Shown: positions 52,930 to 60,925 of the stretch, piece after piece
Layout: each line of letters begins with the position of its first letter
How positions within the stretch are numbered: position 1 is the first letter of the stretch
Source: Sediminibacterium sp.
GTDB lineage: Bacteria > Bacteroidota > Bacteroidia > B-17B0 > Aurantibacillaceae
Length of the DNA: 64,000 nt
Direction of reading: 5' to 3'
NCBI GenBank assembly: GCA_030054095.1
Contig: JASGCO010000002.1
Coordinates: 124,001 to 188,000, forward strand
The notes under the pieces: generated by a model
Databases searched by the model: none
What the model was told of the DNA's origin: nothing
What the model saw: only the letters and a program-made list of their open reading frames with translations
Program-made: the position numbers and the translations under genes

Positions 52930-54255
52930 TTACCGCTTTCTGAGTTTTGATATCATTTCCCGTTTGCGCTTTATTTTTTCCTGTCGGCGTTTTCCTCCCA
53001 ATTGTACCTTTTTATTTTTAGCCTTTTTTTCATGAAACGCACCGGTAGGGGTTTCAATTTTCTTCATCTTGGCAAGGTTCTTATCCCGCTTCACCGGTTT
53101 TTCCTCGGCAATAAGTGCTTCTGTTAATTCTACTTCCTCAGGCAGCTCCAATACCGGGATACGTTTTTTTAGAAAATCCTCGATGTGTTGTTTGTTTTTT
53201 TGTTCAGTGGGCGTAAAAAAAAGCAACGCGTTACCACTTTTCCCGGCACGCCCTGTTCGTCCGATCCTGTGAATGTATTCTTCGGGATGAAGTGGTGTAT
53301 CAAAATTAATAACATGACTCACCTCCGCAAAATCAAGTCCGCGTGCAATAATATCTGTAGCTACTAAAACACGTAAGGTGCCTTCTTCAAATTGCTGCAA
53401 ACTCATCGTTCGCTGTGGTTGCGTTTTATTACTGTGTATCACCCCTATTTTACCGGGAAAAGTGGGATCCAGTTCCTTAAAAATAGTATCTGCCAACTTT
53501 TTGTTTTTAATAAATACCAGAACCTGTTTTAGTGCTTTATCGTGTAGCAGCAACCATTCCAGTAAATTAACCTTCGAATAAAAATTGGGAACCGCGTAGG
53601 CCTCCTGTTTAATATCGCTTATGGCACTACCTCGGGCCGTAACTTCTATGTAAACAGGCTCCCTGAAATACGTATTAATCAATGCCTCCGCTTCTTCGTT
53701 AAGTGTGGCAGAAAACAACAAACATTGCTTTTTTACAGGTAATACTTCCAGTACCTGAATCAACTGAGGCCGGAAACCCAGATTCATCAACTCGTCCACC
53801 TCATCAATGACCACTTTTTGTACATGTTGTAACTGAAGGGTTCGGGAAAGTACCATATCCATTATTCGTCCCGGAGTCGAAACCAGAATATCCAGACCAT
53901 CATAAATCAACTGCTTCTGAGTATTAATATTGGCTCCCCCGTAAATACCGCCTACCCTTACACTTTGATATGGTGTAAGTCGTTTAATCTCGTTTACCAC
54001 TTGCAATACCAACTCTCTGGTAGGAAGTAAAATAAGCACCCGTGGCTGACGTATTTCGGAATAAGCCAATTGCCTCAATACTGGCAAAAGATAAGCAAAC
54101 GTTTTTCCCGTTCCCGTTTGGGCAATACCTACAGCATCTCTGCCCGACATAATAATAGGGAACGCTTTTTCCTGGATGGGAGTAGGAGATTCAAACTTCA
54201 AATCCTGTAAGGCCCGTAATAAAGGCTTACTTAAATTCAGTTCCTGAAATAACAT
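52930..54255 (-). CDS. DEAD-box ATP-dependent RNA helicase
   Basis: 441 residues. Motifs in order: Q motif (FESPTPIQEKAFP), AQTGTGKT (motif I, about 46-53), PTRELVLQV (Ia), DEVDEL (motif II, the D-E-x-D box with V in place of A), SATLN (III), and HRIGRTGRAG (VI). A basic C-terminal tail (about 380-441, KKNKKVQLGGKRRQEKIKRKRE) probably binds RNA. Acts in ribosome assembly or mRNA handling. A perfect -7 box lies 4 bases upstream of its ATG. Confidence 0.95.
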   Translation of the reverse strand: MLFQELNLSKPLLRALQDLKFESPTPIQEKAFPIIMSGRDAVGIAQTGTGKTFAYLLPVLRQLAYSEIRQPRVLILLPTRELVLQVVNEIKRLTPYQSVRVGGIYGGANINTQKQLIYDGLDILVSTPGRIMDMVLSRTLQLQHVQKVVIDEVDELMNLGFRPQLIQVLEVLPVKKQCLLFSATLNEEAEALINTYFREPVYIEVTARGSAISDIKQEAYAVPNFYSKVNLLEWLLLHDKALKQVLVFIKNKKLADTIFKELDPTFPGKIGVIHSNKTQPQRTMSLQQFEEGTLRVLVATDIIARGLDFAEVSHVINFDTPLHPEEYIHRIGRTGRAGKSGNALLFFTPTEQKNKQHIEDFLKKRIPVLELPEEVELTEALIAEEKPVKRDKNLAKMKKIETPTGAFHEKKAKNKKVQLGGKRRQEKIKRKREMISKLRKR

Positions 54256-54259
54256 GTAA

Positions 54260-54267
54260 CAAATATA
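54260..54267 (-). promoter_or_regulatory. -7 box 4 bases before the helicase ATG
   Basis: On the minus strand TATATTTG (complement at 54260-54267) precedes ATG (54255) by 4 bases. An ATCGGG/CCCGAT hairpin (54277-54293) lies just upstream and has no T tail. Confidence 0.5.
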
Positions 54268-54308
54268 CGCTTTTTGATCGGGCTAATCCCGATGAGGAAG
54301 GACTTCAC

Positions 54309-56084
54309 CTACTTTCTGAGGGTAATATTAATCCCAACACTAGTGTAAAGACTATTAACACTCAGTTTCACAGGATACGCGGCAGCATAAAGTGACTGGC
54401 TTCCGAATGAGTAACCCTGGCGGACATATATACCCGCGGAGCGCGATAACTGATATTGCAGTTTTAACGCGCCATCATATTGCATAAACGGAGAAAGCTT
54501 TCTAGTACTCTTTTCATAAGCAAATTCATAAGGCCGTTCATACACAATATTATTGGAAGCTAAAGGGAGACAAAACTGTACTCCCAGAGAAGGCTCAATT
54601 ACCAACTTGCCACGTAACGTATGAAACGCGTAAGTTAACCTCAAAGGGATGCTGGCAAAACGGTAAGTACTAAGGTATTTGGCAGGACTTACACTATCTC
54701 CGTTTACTTTGAAAGGATAATGATACGAAGTAATGTTATAAAGCGTATCGTATGTATTACTAAGCGTATCGTAAGTCACTCCTGAAATTGTCCTATTATA
54801 ATAGGAATTAGGAATATGCTTTAAGTAAGTGGTATTTTCGAAACCAAAAAAGCGTATGCCTGTTTCTATCCCAAAATCGTAATAATGAAATCCTAACAGG
54901 AAACTACCTCCGAAATTCATTTGTGTAGAAGCGTTAATGCTTTCCGCTAATACCTCATTATATGTTTTCTCTTTAAACTGAGGTAAATCTACACTCAACT
55001 GCAAATCATTGTTGGCTGTAATTTTTTGTTCTATATGATTCAACTGCATTTCACTGGATATGGTGAAATAATAAGGGCGTAACCGTTTACGGTAATAATC
55101 CTTATAACGATCTGTACGAGCCAAAGAGTCGTTATATGCAATGTTAAGCGCCTCCGGCTCTGCCATTCTGAAAGCAGAAGACAGATAAGGCACAGGCACA
55201 GGCAATAAATACGATGCCCATTTAAGTTCCTGTTCACTGCTAGTTTCTAAAGACGCATTAAGAACCTCTGGTGTTGTAGTTTTCCCTGACTGTTCCAGTG
55301 ATCCGGAAATAGTGTTGTGATCTGGTGTATCATGCCCGTTACGTTCGCCATAACTGGTTTTATCGGCTATAGCGTTCGTTTGGTTAACATTTCCATGCCA
55401 TTCCGTTTTACTACCACCTTTTCCGGCTTTTCCTTTACGTTTTTTAAGTGGATTACCAGAAACCGCTGGTAAAAGTTTATCATTTGAAGTAGCGGCAAAG
55501 CCATTACCAGTGTTTAGCTTTTTCCTATTGCCCTCTTCGGGCATAATTGAAGATTTTACGCCCGCAACTACTTTTTGTCCAGAAGTAATTGGTTGAGCAG
55601 TTGCAGAAGTACCGCCCTTTACTTCTGAGTTGGTAGCTTTACTATTTGTGGAAAAACGCTGTTCATCTACTTTAGCTGGTGATCCTTCTATACTAGTCTC
55701 TTTTGGAGTGACGAGTTCCTCAAGCGGAGGACTTACCCGTTCTGTCGTCAATGTTCCGGATGCAGAACCCGTATTTTCCATATTTCCGGCAACAATACCG
55801 TCATTATGCGAGGTACTTCCACTTGCCTCAGAACGTTCAGGAGATGGCGATGACTTTGATGCTATGTCTGATTCAGGCATTACCAACACATAGAGAAACG
55901 CAAAAAGTACAATGATAAGCATAGCAACAAGCGGCCACTGCATCTTGCGGCGGCTTACCTGAACGCCTGATTTGCGTTCCTGGTATGCTTTATGTACTTT
56001 ATTAAACGTAAGATTGGTGGGTTGTACCTCTAACCCATCCAACTCGCGCTTAATAAGCTCATCCATATTCCTATTGCTGCCCAT
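54309..56084 (-). CDS. Anti-sigma-like N terminus, membrane helix, long linker and C-terminal beta-barrel in one protein
   Basis: 591 residues. Residues 1-48 are cytoplasmic, acidic/basic and helical (MDELIKRELDGLEVQPTN, FNKVHKAYQERKSG). A transmembrane helix follows at about 50-69 (PLVAMLIIVLFAFLYVLVM). Residues ~70-320 are a Ser/Thr/Gly/Asn-rich linker. The rest is an outer-membrane beta-barrel-like domain (FYFTISSEMQLNH, GGSFLLGFHYYDFGIETGIRF, LYTSVGINITLRK). The gene overlaps the sigma factor stop by 55 bases, so the two are made together. The layout predicts a span from cytoplasm to outer membrane, or a processed precursor. Such fusions occur in Bacteroidota but are uncharacterised. Confidence 0.72.
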   Translation of the reverse strand: MGSNRNMDELIKRELDGLEVQPTNLTFNKVHKAYQERKSGVQVSRRKMQWPLVAMLIIVLFAFLYVLVMPESDIASKSSPSPERSEASGSTSHNDGIVAGNMENTGSASGTLTTERVSPPLEELVTPKETSIEGSPAKVDEQRFSTNSKATNSEVKGGTSATAQPITSGQKVVAGVKSSIMPEEGNRKKLNTGNGFAATSNDKLLPAVSGNPLKKRKGKAGKGGSKTEWHGNVNQTNAIADKTSYGERNGHDTPDHNTISGSLEQSGKTTTPEVLNASLETSSEQELKWASYLLPVPVPYLSSAFRMAEPEALNIAYNDSLARTDRYKDYYRKRLRPYYFTISSEMQLNHIEQKITANNDLQLSVDLPQFKEKTYNEVLAESINASTQMNFGGSFLLGFHYYDFGIETGIRFFGFENTTYLKHIPNSYYNRTISGVTYDTLSNTYDTLYNITSYHYPFKVNGDSVSPAKYLSTYRFASIPLRLTYAFHTLRGKLVIEPSLGVQFCLPLASNNIVYERPYEFAYEKSTRKLSPFMQYDGALKLQYQLSRSAGIYVRQGYSFGSQSLYAAAYPVKLSVNSLYTSVGINITLRK

Positions 56085-56644
56085 TTTGTCTTTAATACTT
56101 CTTTTTCTTTCTTAGCATTTACAAGGTCTATCAGAGCTTTTCTGGCTCTGGTATATTGCGAACGACTGGTACTCTCTTCTATGCCCAGTTTTTCCGCTAT
56201 TTCCCGGTGACTAAACTCGTCCATCAGATAAAGGTTGAGGATAGTACGGTACCCTACCGGCAAATCCTGCATGCACTTAAGCAACCGTTGCGCGTCGGCC
56301 TCCACCAACAACTGATACTCCTGCTCATCTTCTTCTATCTTTGTAAGACTTACCTGATTGAGGCTATCAAATTGATGTTTGTTTTTATCCTTTAACAGAT
56401 TCAAAGAAGTATTGGCGGCGATACGTTTCATCCACCCCTCAAAACTTCCCTCTCCTTTATACTGGTTAATGTTCAAAAAAATCTTAATGAATGTTTCCTG
56501 TAGCGCATCTTCCGCATCATCCCGATCTTTTATATAACGACAGCACACACCAAGCAACTTAGGCGCATAACGCTTAAACAATTCGTTTTGCGCGCGTGCG
56601 TTTTCTTTTTTGCACTGTTCTATTATTTCCTCTATCGCTTCCAA
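56030..56644 (-). CDS. RNA polymerase sigma factor, sigma-70 (ECF-like)
   Basis: 204 residues. Region 2 (LFKRYAPKLLGVCCRYIKDRDDAEDALQETFIKIF) and region 4 (LPVGYRTILNLYLMDEFSHREIAEKLGIEESTSRSQYTRARKALI) are clear, joined by a short linker typical of ECF sigma factors. There is no in-frame ATG upstream of region 2. The frame opens at TTG 56644, preceded two codons earlier by an in-frame TAA within a T-rich tract. The following gene overlaps and is anti-sigma-like at its N terminus, suggesting a sigma/regulator pair. Confidence 0.9.
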   Translation of the reverse strand: MEAIEEIIEQCKKENARAQNELFKRYAPKLLGVCCRYIKDRDDAEDALQETFIKIFLNINQYKGEGSFEGWMKRIAANTSLNLLKDKNKHQFDSLNQVSLTKIEEDEQEYQLLVEADAQRLLKCMQDLPVGYRTILNLYLMDEFSHREIAEKLGIEESTSRSQYTRARKALIDLVNAKKEKEVLKTKWAAIGIWMSLLSASWMG

Positions 56645-56652
56645 AAAAAATT

Positions 56653-56689
56653 AAAAAAGGCACACCCACCATCCCCTGCAAGTGTGCCT
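56653..56689 (-). terminator. Hairpin and T tract in the sigma factor leader (possible attenuator)
   Basis: On the minus strand AGGCACAC (complement at 56682-56689) pairs with GTGTGCCT (complement at 56658-56665) around a 16-base loop and runs into TTTTTTAATTTTTTTT, ending at the TTG start. There is no room for a promoter between the hairpin and the gene, so transcription must pass it. Confidence 0.6.
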
Positions 56690-56691
56690 GT

Positions 56692-56718
56692 GACATAAAG
56701 TTATTAAAATTTTATGTC
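56692..56718. repeat. Inverted repeat upstream of the sigma factor gene
   Basis: GACATAAA (56692-56699) and TTTATGTC (56711-56718) are exact reverse complements 11 bases apart. It could be an operator for the sigma factor operon. No T run follows, so it is not a terminator. Confidence 0.5.
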
Positions 56719-56838
56719 GTATTCTTTAAATTAAAGACAGTCATCTTGTTAAAACGCTGCATGAAAACCTCCATAAAAATATAAACCGCTGTAAATCAAT
56801 AAAATAAAATTAATAATAATTTGCAGCGTCCGGAATAG

Positions 56839-56846
56839 TACCTTTG
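56839..56846 (+). promoter_or_regulatory. -7 box immediately before the ABC permease gene
   Basis: A perfect TACCTTTG ends 5 bases before the TTG start at 56852. A TTG at 56821 is only 15 bases from the box, shorter than the usual 17-20, so the promoter is uncertain. Confidence 0.45.
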
Positions 56847-56851
56847 TTACG

Positions 56852-58093
56852 TTGATTTTATTGAAAGAAAATATCCTGATTGCCCTACATTCTATTCAAT
56901 CGAATAAGTTAAGAGCTATTATCACTATGCTGATTATTGCTATTGGAATAACAGCTCTGGTAGGTATTCTCAGCGCTATTGACGCCATAAAAAGCGGCAT
57001 TAACTCCAATTTTACCGACATGGGAGCCAACACATTTACGATTAGAGGCAGCGAGAACGCTGTACGCGTTGGACGTAAAGGAAAAAAACAAAAACAATAT
57101 CCCATAATTCATTATCAGGAAGCGGTAAGGTTTAAAGAAGAATTCTCCGCATTTCCTTGTAAAACCTCCATTTCTGCCTTAGCAACCTTTTCAGGAAGAA
57201 TTAAATATAACGGGTTAAAAACCAACCCTAATATTCAGGTGTTTGGTGCTGATGAAAATTACCTGCAAACCGCCGGTTACGAATTATCAGAAGGGCGAAA
57301 CTTTTCAGCAACTGAAATAAAAGGAGTAACACCTGTCACCATTATTGGAAAAGATGTCGCCAATGCCTTGTTTGGCGAAAAAAAATCAGGGTTAGACCAC
57401 ACTATTACCATTGGTGGAGCAAAATATAAGGTTATTGGCATATTGGCACCTAAAGGCAACAGCAGCGGATTTGGTGGCGATAAAATAGCACTTATTCCTT
57501 TGTTAAACGCGCGACAATACTTTGCACGTCCTGATATGGGCTTCACTATAAATGTACTTGCTTTAAACGGTCCCTCACTCGATTTGTTGCTCTACGAGAG
57601 TAAAGGTGTATTCCGGAAAATACGCAAATGCGCTCTTTCGGAGCCAGATGACTTTGAAATTGTAAAAAGCGATAATCTGGCATCTCTTTTAATAGGTAAC
57701 TTACAGAAAGTTACCATGGGCGCTACTATTATTGGTTTTATTACCCTTTTAGGCGCAGCCATAGGTCTTATGAATATTATGCTGGTAAGTGTTACGGAAC
57801 GAACCCGCGAAATAGGCATCCGTAAAGCGCTGGGGGCTACACAATCTACCATTAAAAATCAATTCCTGATCGAGAGCATAGTTATTTGTGTAATTGGTGG
57901 TATTTTGGGGATATTTCTGGGCATCATTATTGGTAACCTCATTAGTTTTGGTCTGGGCGTTGGTTTTTTTATCCCATGGTTCTGGATCATCAGTGGTTTA
58001 ATTCTTTGTGTGGCTGTTGGATTAATAAGTGGTTACCTGCCTGCCAAACGCGCTTCCAAACTGGATCCTATCGAAAGTTTACGCTTTGAGTAA
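56852..58093 (+). CDS. MacB-like ABC transporter permease
   Basis: 413 residues: N-terminal transmembrane helix (about 20-40), a large periplasmic MacB_PCD domain (about 45-270), and three C-terminal helices of the FtsX domain (about 285-410, with MLVSVTERTREIGIRKALGA, the FtsX/MacB coupling motif, and LPAKRASKLDPIESLR). No ATPase gene is adjacent. MacB-type permeases act as mechanotransmitters for lipoprotein, toxin or drug efflux. The start is a TTG (56852 or 56861). Confidence 0.9.
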   Translation: MILLKENILIALHSIQSNKLRAIITMLIIAIGITALVGILSAIDAIKSGINSNFTDMGANTFTIRGSENAVRVGRKGKKQKQYPIIHYQEAVRFKEEFSAFPCKTSISALATFSGRIKYNGLKTNPNIQVFGADENYLQTAGYELSEGRNFSATEIKGVTPVTIIGKDVANALFGEKKSGLDHTITIGGAKYKVIGILAPKGNSSGFGGDKIALIPLLNARQYFARPDMGFTINVLALNGPSLDLLLYESKGVFRKIRKCALSEPDDFEIVKSDNLASLLIGNLQKVTMGATIIGFITLLGAAIGLMNIMLVSVTERTREIGIRKALGATQSTIKNQFLIESIVICVIGGILGIFLGIIIGNLISFGLGVGFFIPWFWIISGLILCVAVGLISGYLPAKRASKLDPIESLRFE

Positions 58094-58730
58094 TTCCGAA
58101 AGATACACCCCCCAACAAACGCTACAAGCAAAGGATAAAAAATACCTTAACAGTAAACGGGTGTTTATTGTCAGTCTTCTGGTTTTAATTATCACTATTC
58201 TCTCGGTATGGCTGTTTGGACTCGGGAAACACCGTTCACTCTATCAAAACTCTATTTGGTCAGTCAGTATTTTATCGTGTTTCTGCTTTCTCTTCTTATT
58301 TGTAAATCTTTATCGGGGCGTAAAACTTAAAGACACGACAGGAAACATAAAACCAGAGATAAAAAACCGTTTTCCCTCCCTTTCCAGCTCCAATACAATA
58401 GCCGGTGATTTACTAGAATTCCTGTTCAACTTTGATGGAGACGGTTTTGGGGCCATCATTCTGAGCATTCTGTTCTGGCTGATTGCAGGCATTTTGAGTA
58501 TTGTAGCGGTTTATATTATCGCTACTATTTTCTGGCTAAACATCCTCATATTTTCTGCCATGCTCTATTGGCTATTCTTCAGAGCGGTGCGTCTTGTGTT
58601 AAAACATCGTCAGACTTGTCAGGGGAATGTGTTTAAGAGCGCGATTTACTCCCTTTTTTACACAACACTTTACAATTTTTGGATAGTCGGAATCCTTTTA
58701 GGATCACATTACCTGACTCACGCTAAGTAA
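58086..58730 (+). CDS. Multispan membrane protein coupled to the ABC permease
   Basis: 214 residues from TTG 58086, overlapping the permease stop by 8 bases. An ATG at 58029 in the same frame would run far into the permease and is unlikely. It has two helices near 30-50 and 60-78, then three more (about 135-210), including GDGFGAIILSILFWLIAGILSIVAVYIIA. I recognise no family. The coupling suggests a subunit or accessory of the permease. Confidence 0.65.
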   Translation: MSNSERYTPQQTLQAKDKKYLNSKRVFIVSLLVLIITILSVWLFGLGKHRSLYQNSIWSVSILSCFCFLFLFVNLYRGVKLKDTTGNIKPEIKNRFPSLSSSNTIAGDLLEFLFNFDGDGFGAIILSILFWLIAGILSIVAVYIIATIFWLNILIFSAMLYWLFFRAVRLVLKHRQTCQGNVFKSAIYSLFYTTLYNFWIVGILLGSHYLTHAK

Positions 58731-58734
58731 CAGC

Positions 58735-59106
58735 TTAATTATCAGAAGGAATTACATTAATAGGATAATTCAGGATAGCCGCGTAATCTTCGCCAGCTTC
58801 TTTTATTTCCAGATCTTCAGAGTCATAATACCAGTTTAAACGCGGATTGGTTGGCAACATCTTTTGCAAGAACTTAGACAACATTTTAGACGAAACGGTA
58901 TTAAAATAATCCAGATGTAAATTCACTACAACACTTGAATTTGTTCTGGCTATGTATTCATGTACCCAGCTATCAAGTTCTTTGAAAAAATCGCTCGGAT
59001 TTTCCGGTACAATCTTTCCCCTAATCTCTAATACACCGTTCGCCAGGTCAAAATCTACCTGAGGCAATTGGTTAGTACGTGTAACTATCGTTTTACGCTC
59101 TTTCAC
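58735..59106 (-). CDS. SiaC-family regulatory phosphoprotein (DUF1987)
   Basis: 123 residues, cytoplasmic, STAS-like fold. QVDFDLANGVLEIRGKIVPENPSDFFKELDSWVHEY and VVVNLHLDYFNTVSSKMLSKFLQKM are the DUF1987/SiaC features, including the Thr/Ser position phosphorylated in Pseudomonas SiaC. In that system SiaB phosphorylates and SiaA dephosphorylates it to control a diguanylate cyclase. Neither is beside it here. The start is GTG at 59106. Confidence 0.85.
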   Translation of the reverse strand: MKERKTIVTRTNQLPQVDFDLANGVLEIRGKIVPENPSDFFKELDSWVHEYIARTNSSVVVNLHLDYFNTVSSKMLSKFLQKMLPTNPRLNWYYDSEDLEIKEAGEDYAAILNYPINVIPSDN

Positions 59107-59214
59107 TAAAGGGTTTTAAATGAAATCTAAAAATAAATTATTTTTTTTAGAGAATCAACTAATTACTTAACTATTATACCAAACTACAAAAAAAAGTGAT
59201 GAGTATGATATTTA

Positions 59215-59778
59215 TCAGGATCGAATATGCCGGTCTTTCACCTTAACAGCCGGATTGCCCTGATACACGCCATAAGCTTCCAGACTTCTAACCGCTACGC
59301 TTCCTACGGTCAGAAGTGCATGACTATGTAAGGTTACACCCGGACAAACTACGCTTCTGGCTCCAACCCATGCTCCTTCTTCCAAACAAATCTTCCCCAC
59401 CATCAAATCAAAAGCCCGCTTCTTGTAATTATGGTTTCCACACAACAACATGGCTCCTTGCGAAACACAGGCATTATCTTTAATGGTCACCATTTCAAGG
59501 TTATCAATCCACACATGTTCTCCAATCCACACAAAGTTACCTATTTCCAGCTTCCATGGGTATTTTATCGATACATGAGGTTTTATAACAACAGATGAGC
59601 CCACTCTGGCGCCAAACACCCTGAGTAACAATCGTTTCGGTGCATAAAACGGGAAGTTTGACTTAAAAAAAATAATATTCGTATAATACCAAAGGATCCG
59701 CTTTATTAATGAACCTCCAGGCTTGTACCATGAATTGTTAAAGGCTGATAAATCTGTTTTATAAGTCTGTTCAGTCAT
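59215..59778 (-). CDS. WcaF-type putative colanic-acid-like acetyltransferase
   Basis: 187 residues with left-handed beta-helix repeats: IKPHVSIKYPWKLEIGNFVWIGEHVWIDN, VTIKDNACVSQGAMLLCGNHNYKKRAFDL, and ARSVVCPGVTLHSHALLTVGSVA. The catalytic His sits in CGNHNYK. Such enzymes add acetyl groups to exopolysaccharide sugars. It overlaps the preceding glycosyltransferase stop by 8 bases and ends the cluster. Confidence 0.9.
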   Translation of the reverse strand: MTEQTYKTDLSAFNNSWYKPGGSLIKRILWYYTNIIFFKSNFPFYAPKRLLLRVFGARVGSSVVIKPHVSIKYPWKLEIGNFVWIGEHVWIDNLEMVTIKDNACVSQGAMLLCGNHNYKKRAFDLMVGKICLEEGAWVGARSVVCPGVTLHSHALLTVGSVAVRSLEAYGVYQGNPAVKVKDRHIRS

Positions 59779-60925
59779 TAAATAGTTTTTTGGTCTTATC
59801 TATCCATTCCGGATTATTATATACAGATAAAGCTTTATTAAAGGCACCTAACGCGTGTGTATTGAATTCATCATTACTCATTTCTGCATAAAACTCAATC
59901 GCTTTAACAAAATCTGTCTTCAAAAGTAAAGATATATCAAATCCGGCGGATTCGGAAACAAGGCTTCTCCAGGGGGTACAATCTGAAATGATAACCGGCG
60001 AAGACGCTGCCAACGCATCCATAATGGAATGTCCAAAGTTTTCATTTCGCGTCGGCAGCAACAATACATGCTGTTTGGTCAATTCCTCCATAACCTGTTG
60101 TCGCGGCATTTCACCCATACTTGTAACGCGAATGTGTTTATGCTTATGTTCAATCCGTCCAATAATTTCCTGACAGTGCTGCCAGTAGAGCGGATCTTCT
60201 ACCGGACCTATAATTGTAAAATCTATACCGTATTTATCTGAAACCTGCGCTAAAGCCTCCAATGCAAAATCAAGATTTTTGATAGGCACTATTCTGGAAA
60301 GAAAAAACAATTTCAATTTAAGTGGCTCTTTGCGCTTTGATACAAAACGGATCTCCTTTTTGGCTACAAGATTAGGCGCTACCATTACGGTTGCATTTTT
60401 ACCATATACCGCTCTTATCTCCATTTCTTCCAGATGACTCGATGCCTGCCATTTTACGTTACGATAGGCCGGATGCCGTTTACTTAATGCCAGAAATAGC
60501 TTTTTTTTCAACGGCTTAATCTGCAGGGCGCCTGACCCCAACATTCCGCGTGGCGCTACTACGGACTTAATTCCTTTACGATAGGAATGTAAAACCGGGT
60601 AAATACTAAAAAAATAAGAGTATAAACTATTAAGGTAGATCAGATCGTACGAAGCAGTAATGAACGATTGAATAGTCTTTTTTTTAATGTTTCCTGCTGA
60701 TAAATAATAAACCCTGATATTGCTTCCCACTTCGTTCCAATCATCTGAGCGCACATTAGGATATGGCTCTTGCGAATTAAAATCGGCATTTCGGGTAACT
60801 ACTGAAAAGTAATATCCGTCTGTAAGGTGACTAACAATATTTGCAAAGGATTGAACAGGACCGCCAGCCTTATAACCCGGCAGGTACCAATCTAAAAACA
60901 CAAGTATTTGCTTCCGTTTATCCAA
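59771..60925 (-). CDS. GT4-like glycosyltransferase
   Basis: 384 residues, GT-B fold. The N-terminal region has LDWYLPGYKAGGPVQSFANI, and the C-terminal domain carries KLFFLSRIVPIKNLDFALEALAQV and LLLPTRNENFGHSIMDALAASSPVIISDCTPW, the E-x7-E nucleotide-sugar motif of GT4. The donor and acceptor sugars are unknown. It starts with TTG (60925) inside the end of asnB (8-base overlap). Confidence 0.88.
   Translation of the reverse strand: MDKRKQILVFLDWYLPGYKAGGPVQSFANIVSHLTDGYYFSVVTRNADFNSQEPYPNVRSDDWNEVGSNIRVYYLSAGNIKKKTIQSFITASYDLIYLNSLYSYFFSIYPVLHSYRKGIKSVVAPRGMLGSGALQIKPLKKKLFLALSKRHPAYRNVKWQASSHLEEMEIRAVYGKNATVMVAPNLVAKKEIRFVSKRKEPLKLKLFFLSRIVPIKNLDFALEALAQVSDKYGIDFTIIGPVEDPLYWQHCQEIIGRIEHKHKHIRVTSMGEMPRQQVMEELTKQHVLLLPTRNENFGHSIMDALAASSPVIISDCTPWRSLVSESAGFDISLLLKTDFVKAIEFYAEMSNDEFNTHALGAFNKALSVYNNPEWIDKTKKLFND

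Noticed and set aside
54277..54293. ATCGGG/CCCGAT hairpin between the beta-barrel gene and the helicase gene
   Set aside because: On the transcribed (minus) strand it is followed by an A run, not a T run, so it is not a standard terminator.
58029..58086. ATG at 58029 as the start of the membrane protein after the ABC permease
   Set aside because: It would overlap 65 bases of well-conserved permease sequence. TTG at 58086 gives a normal short overlap.
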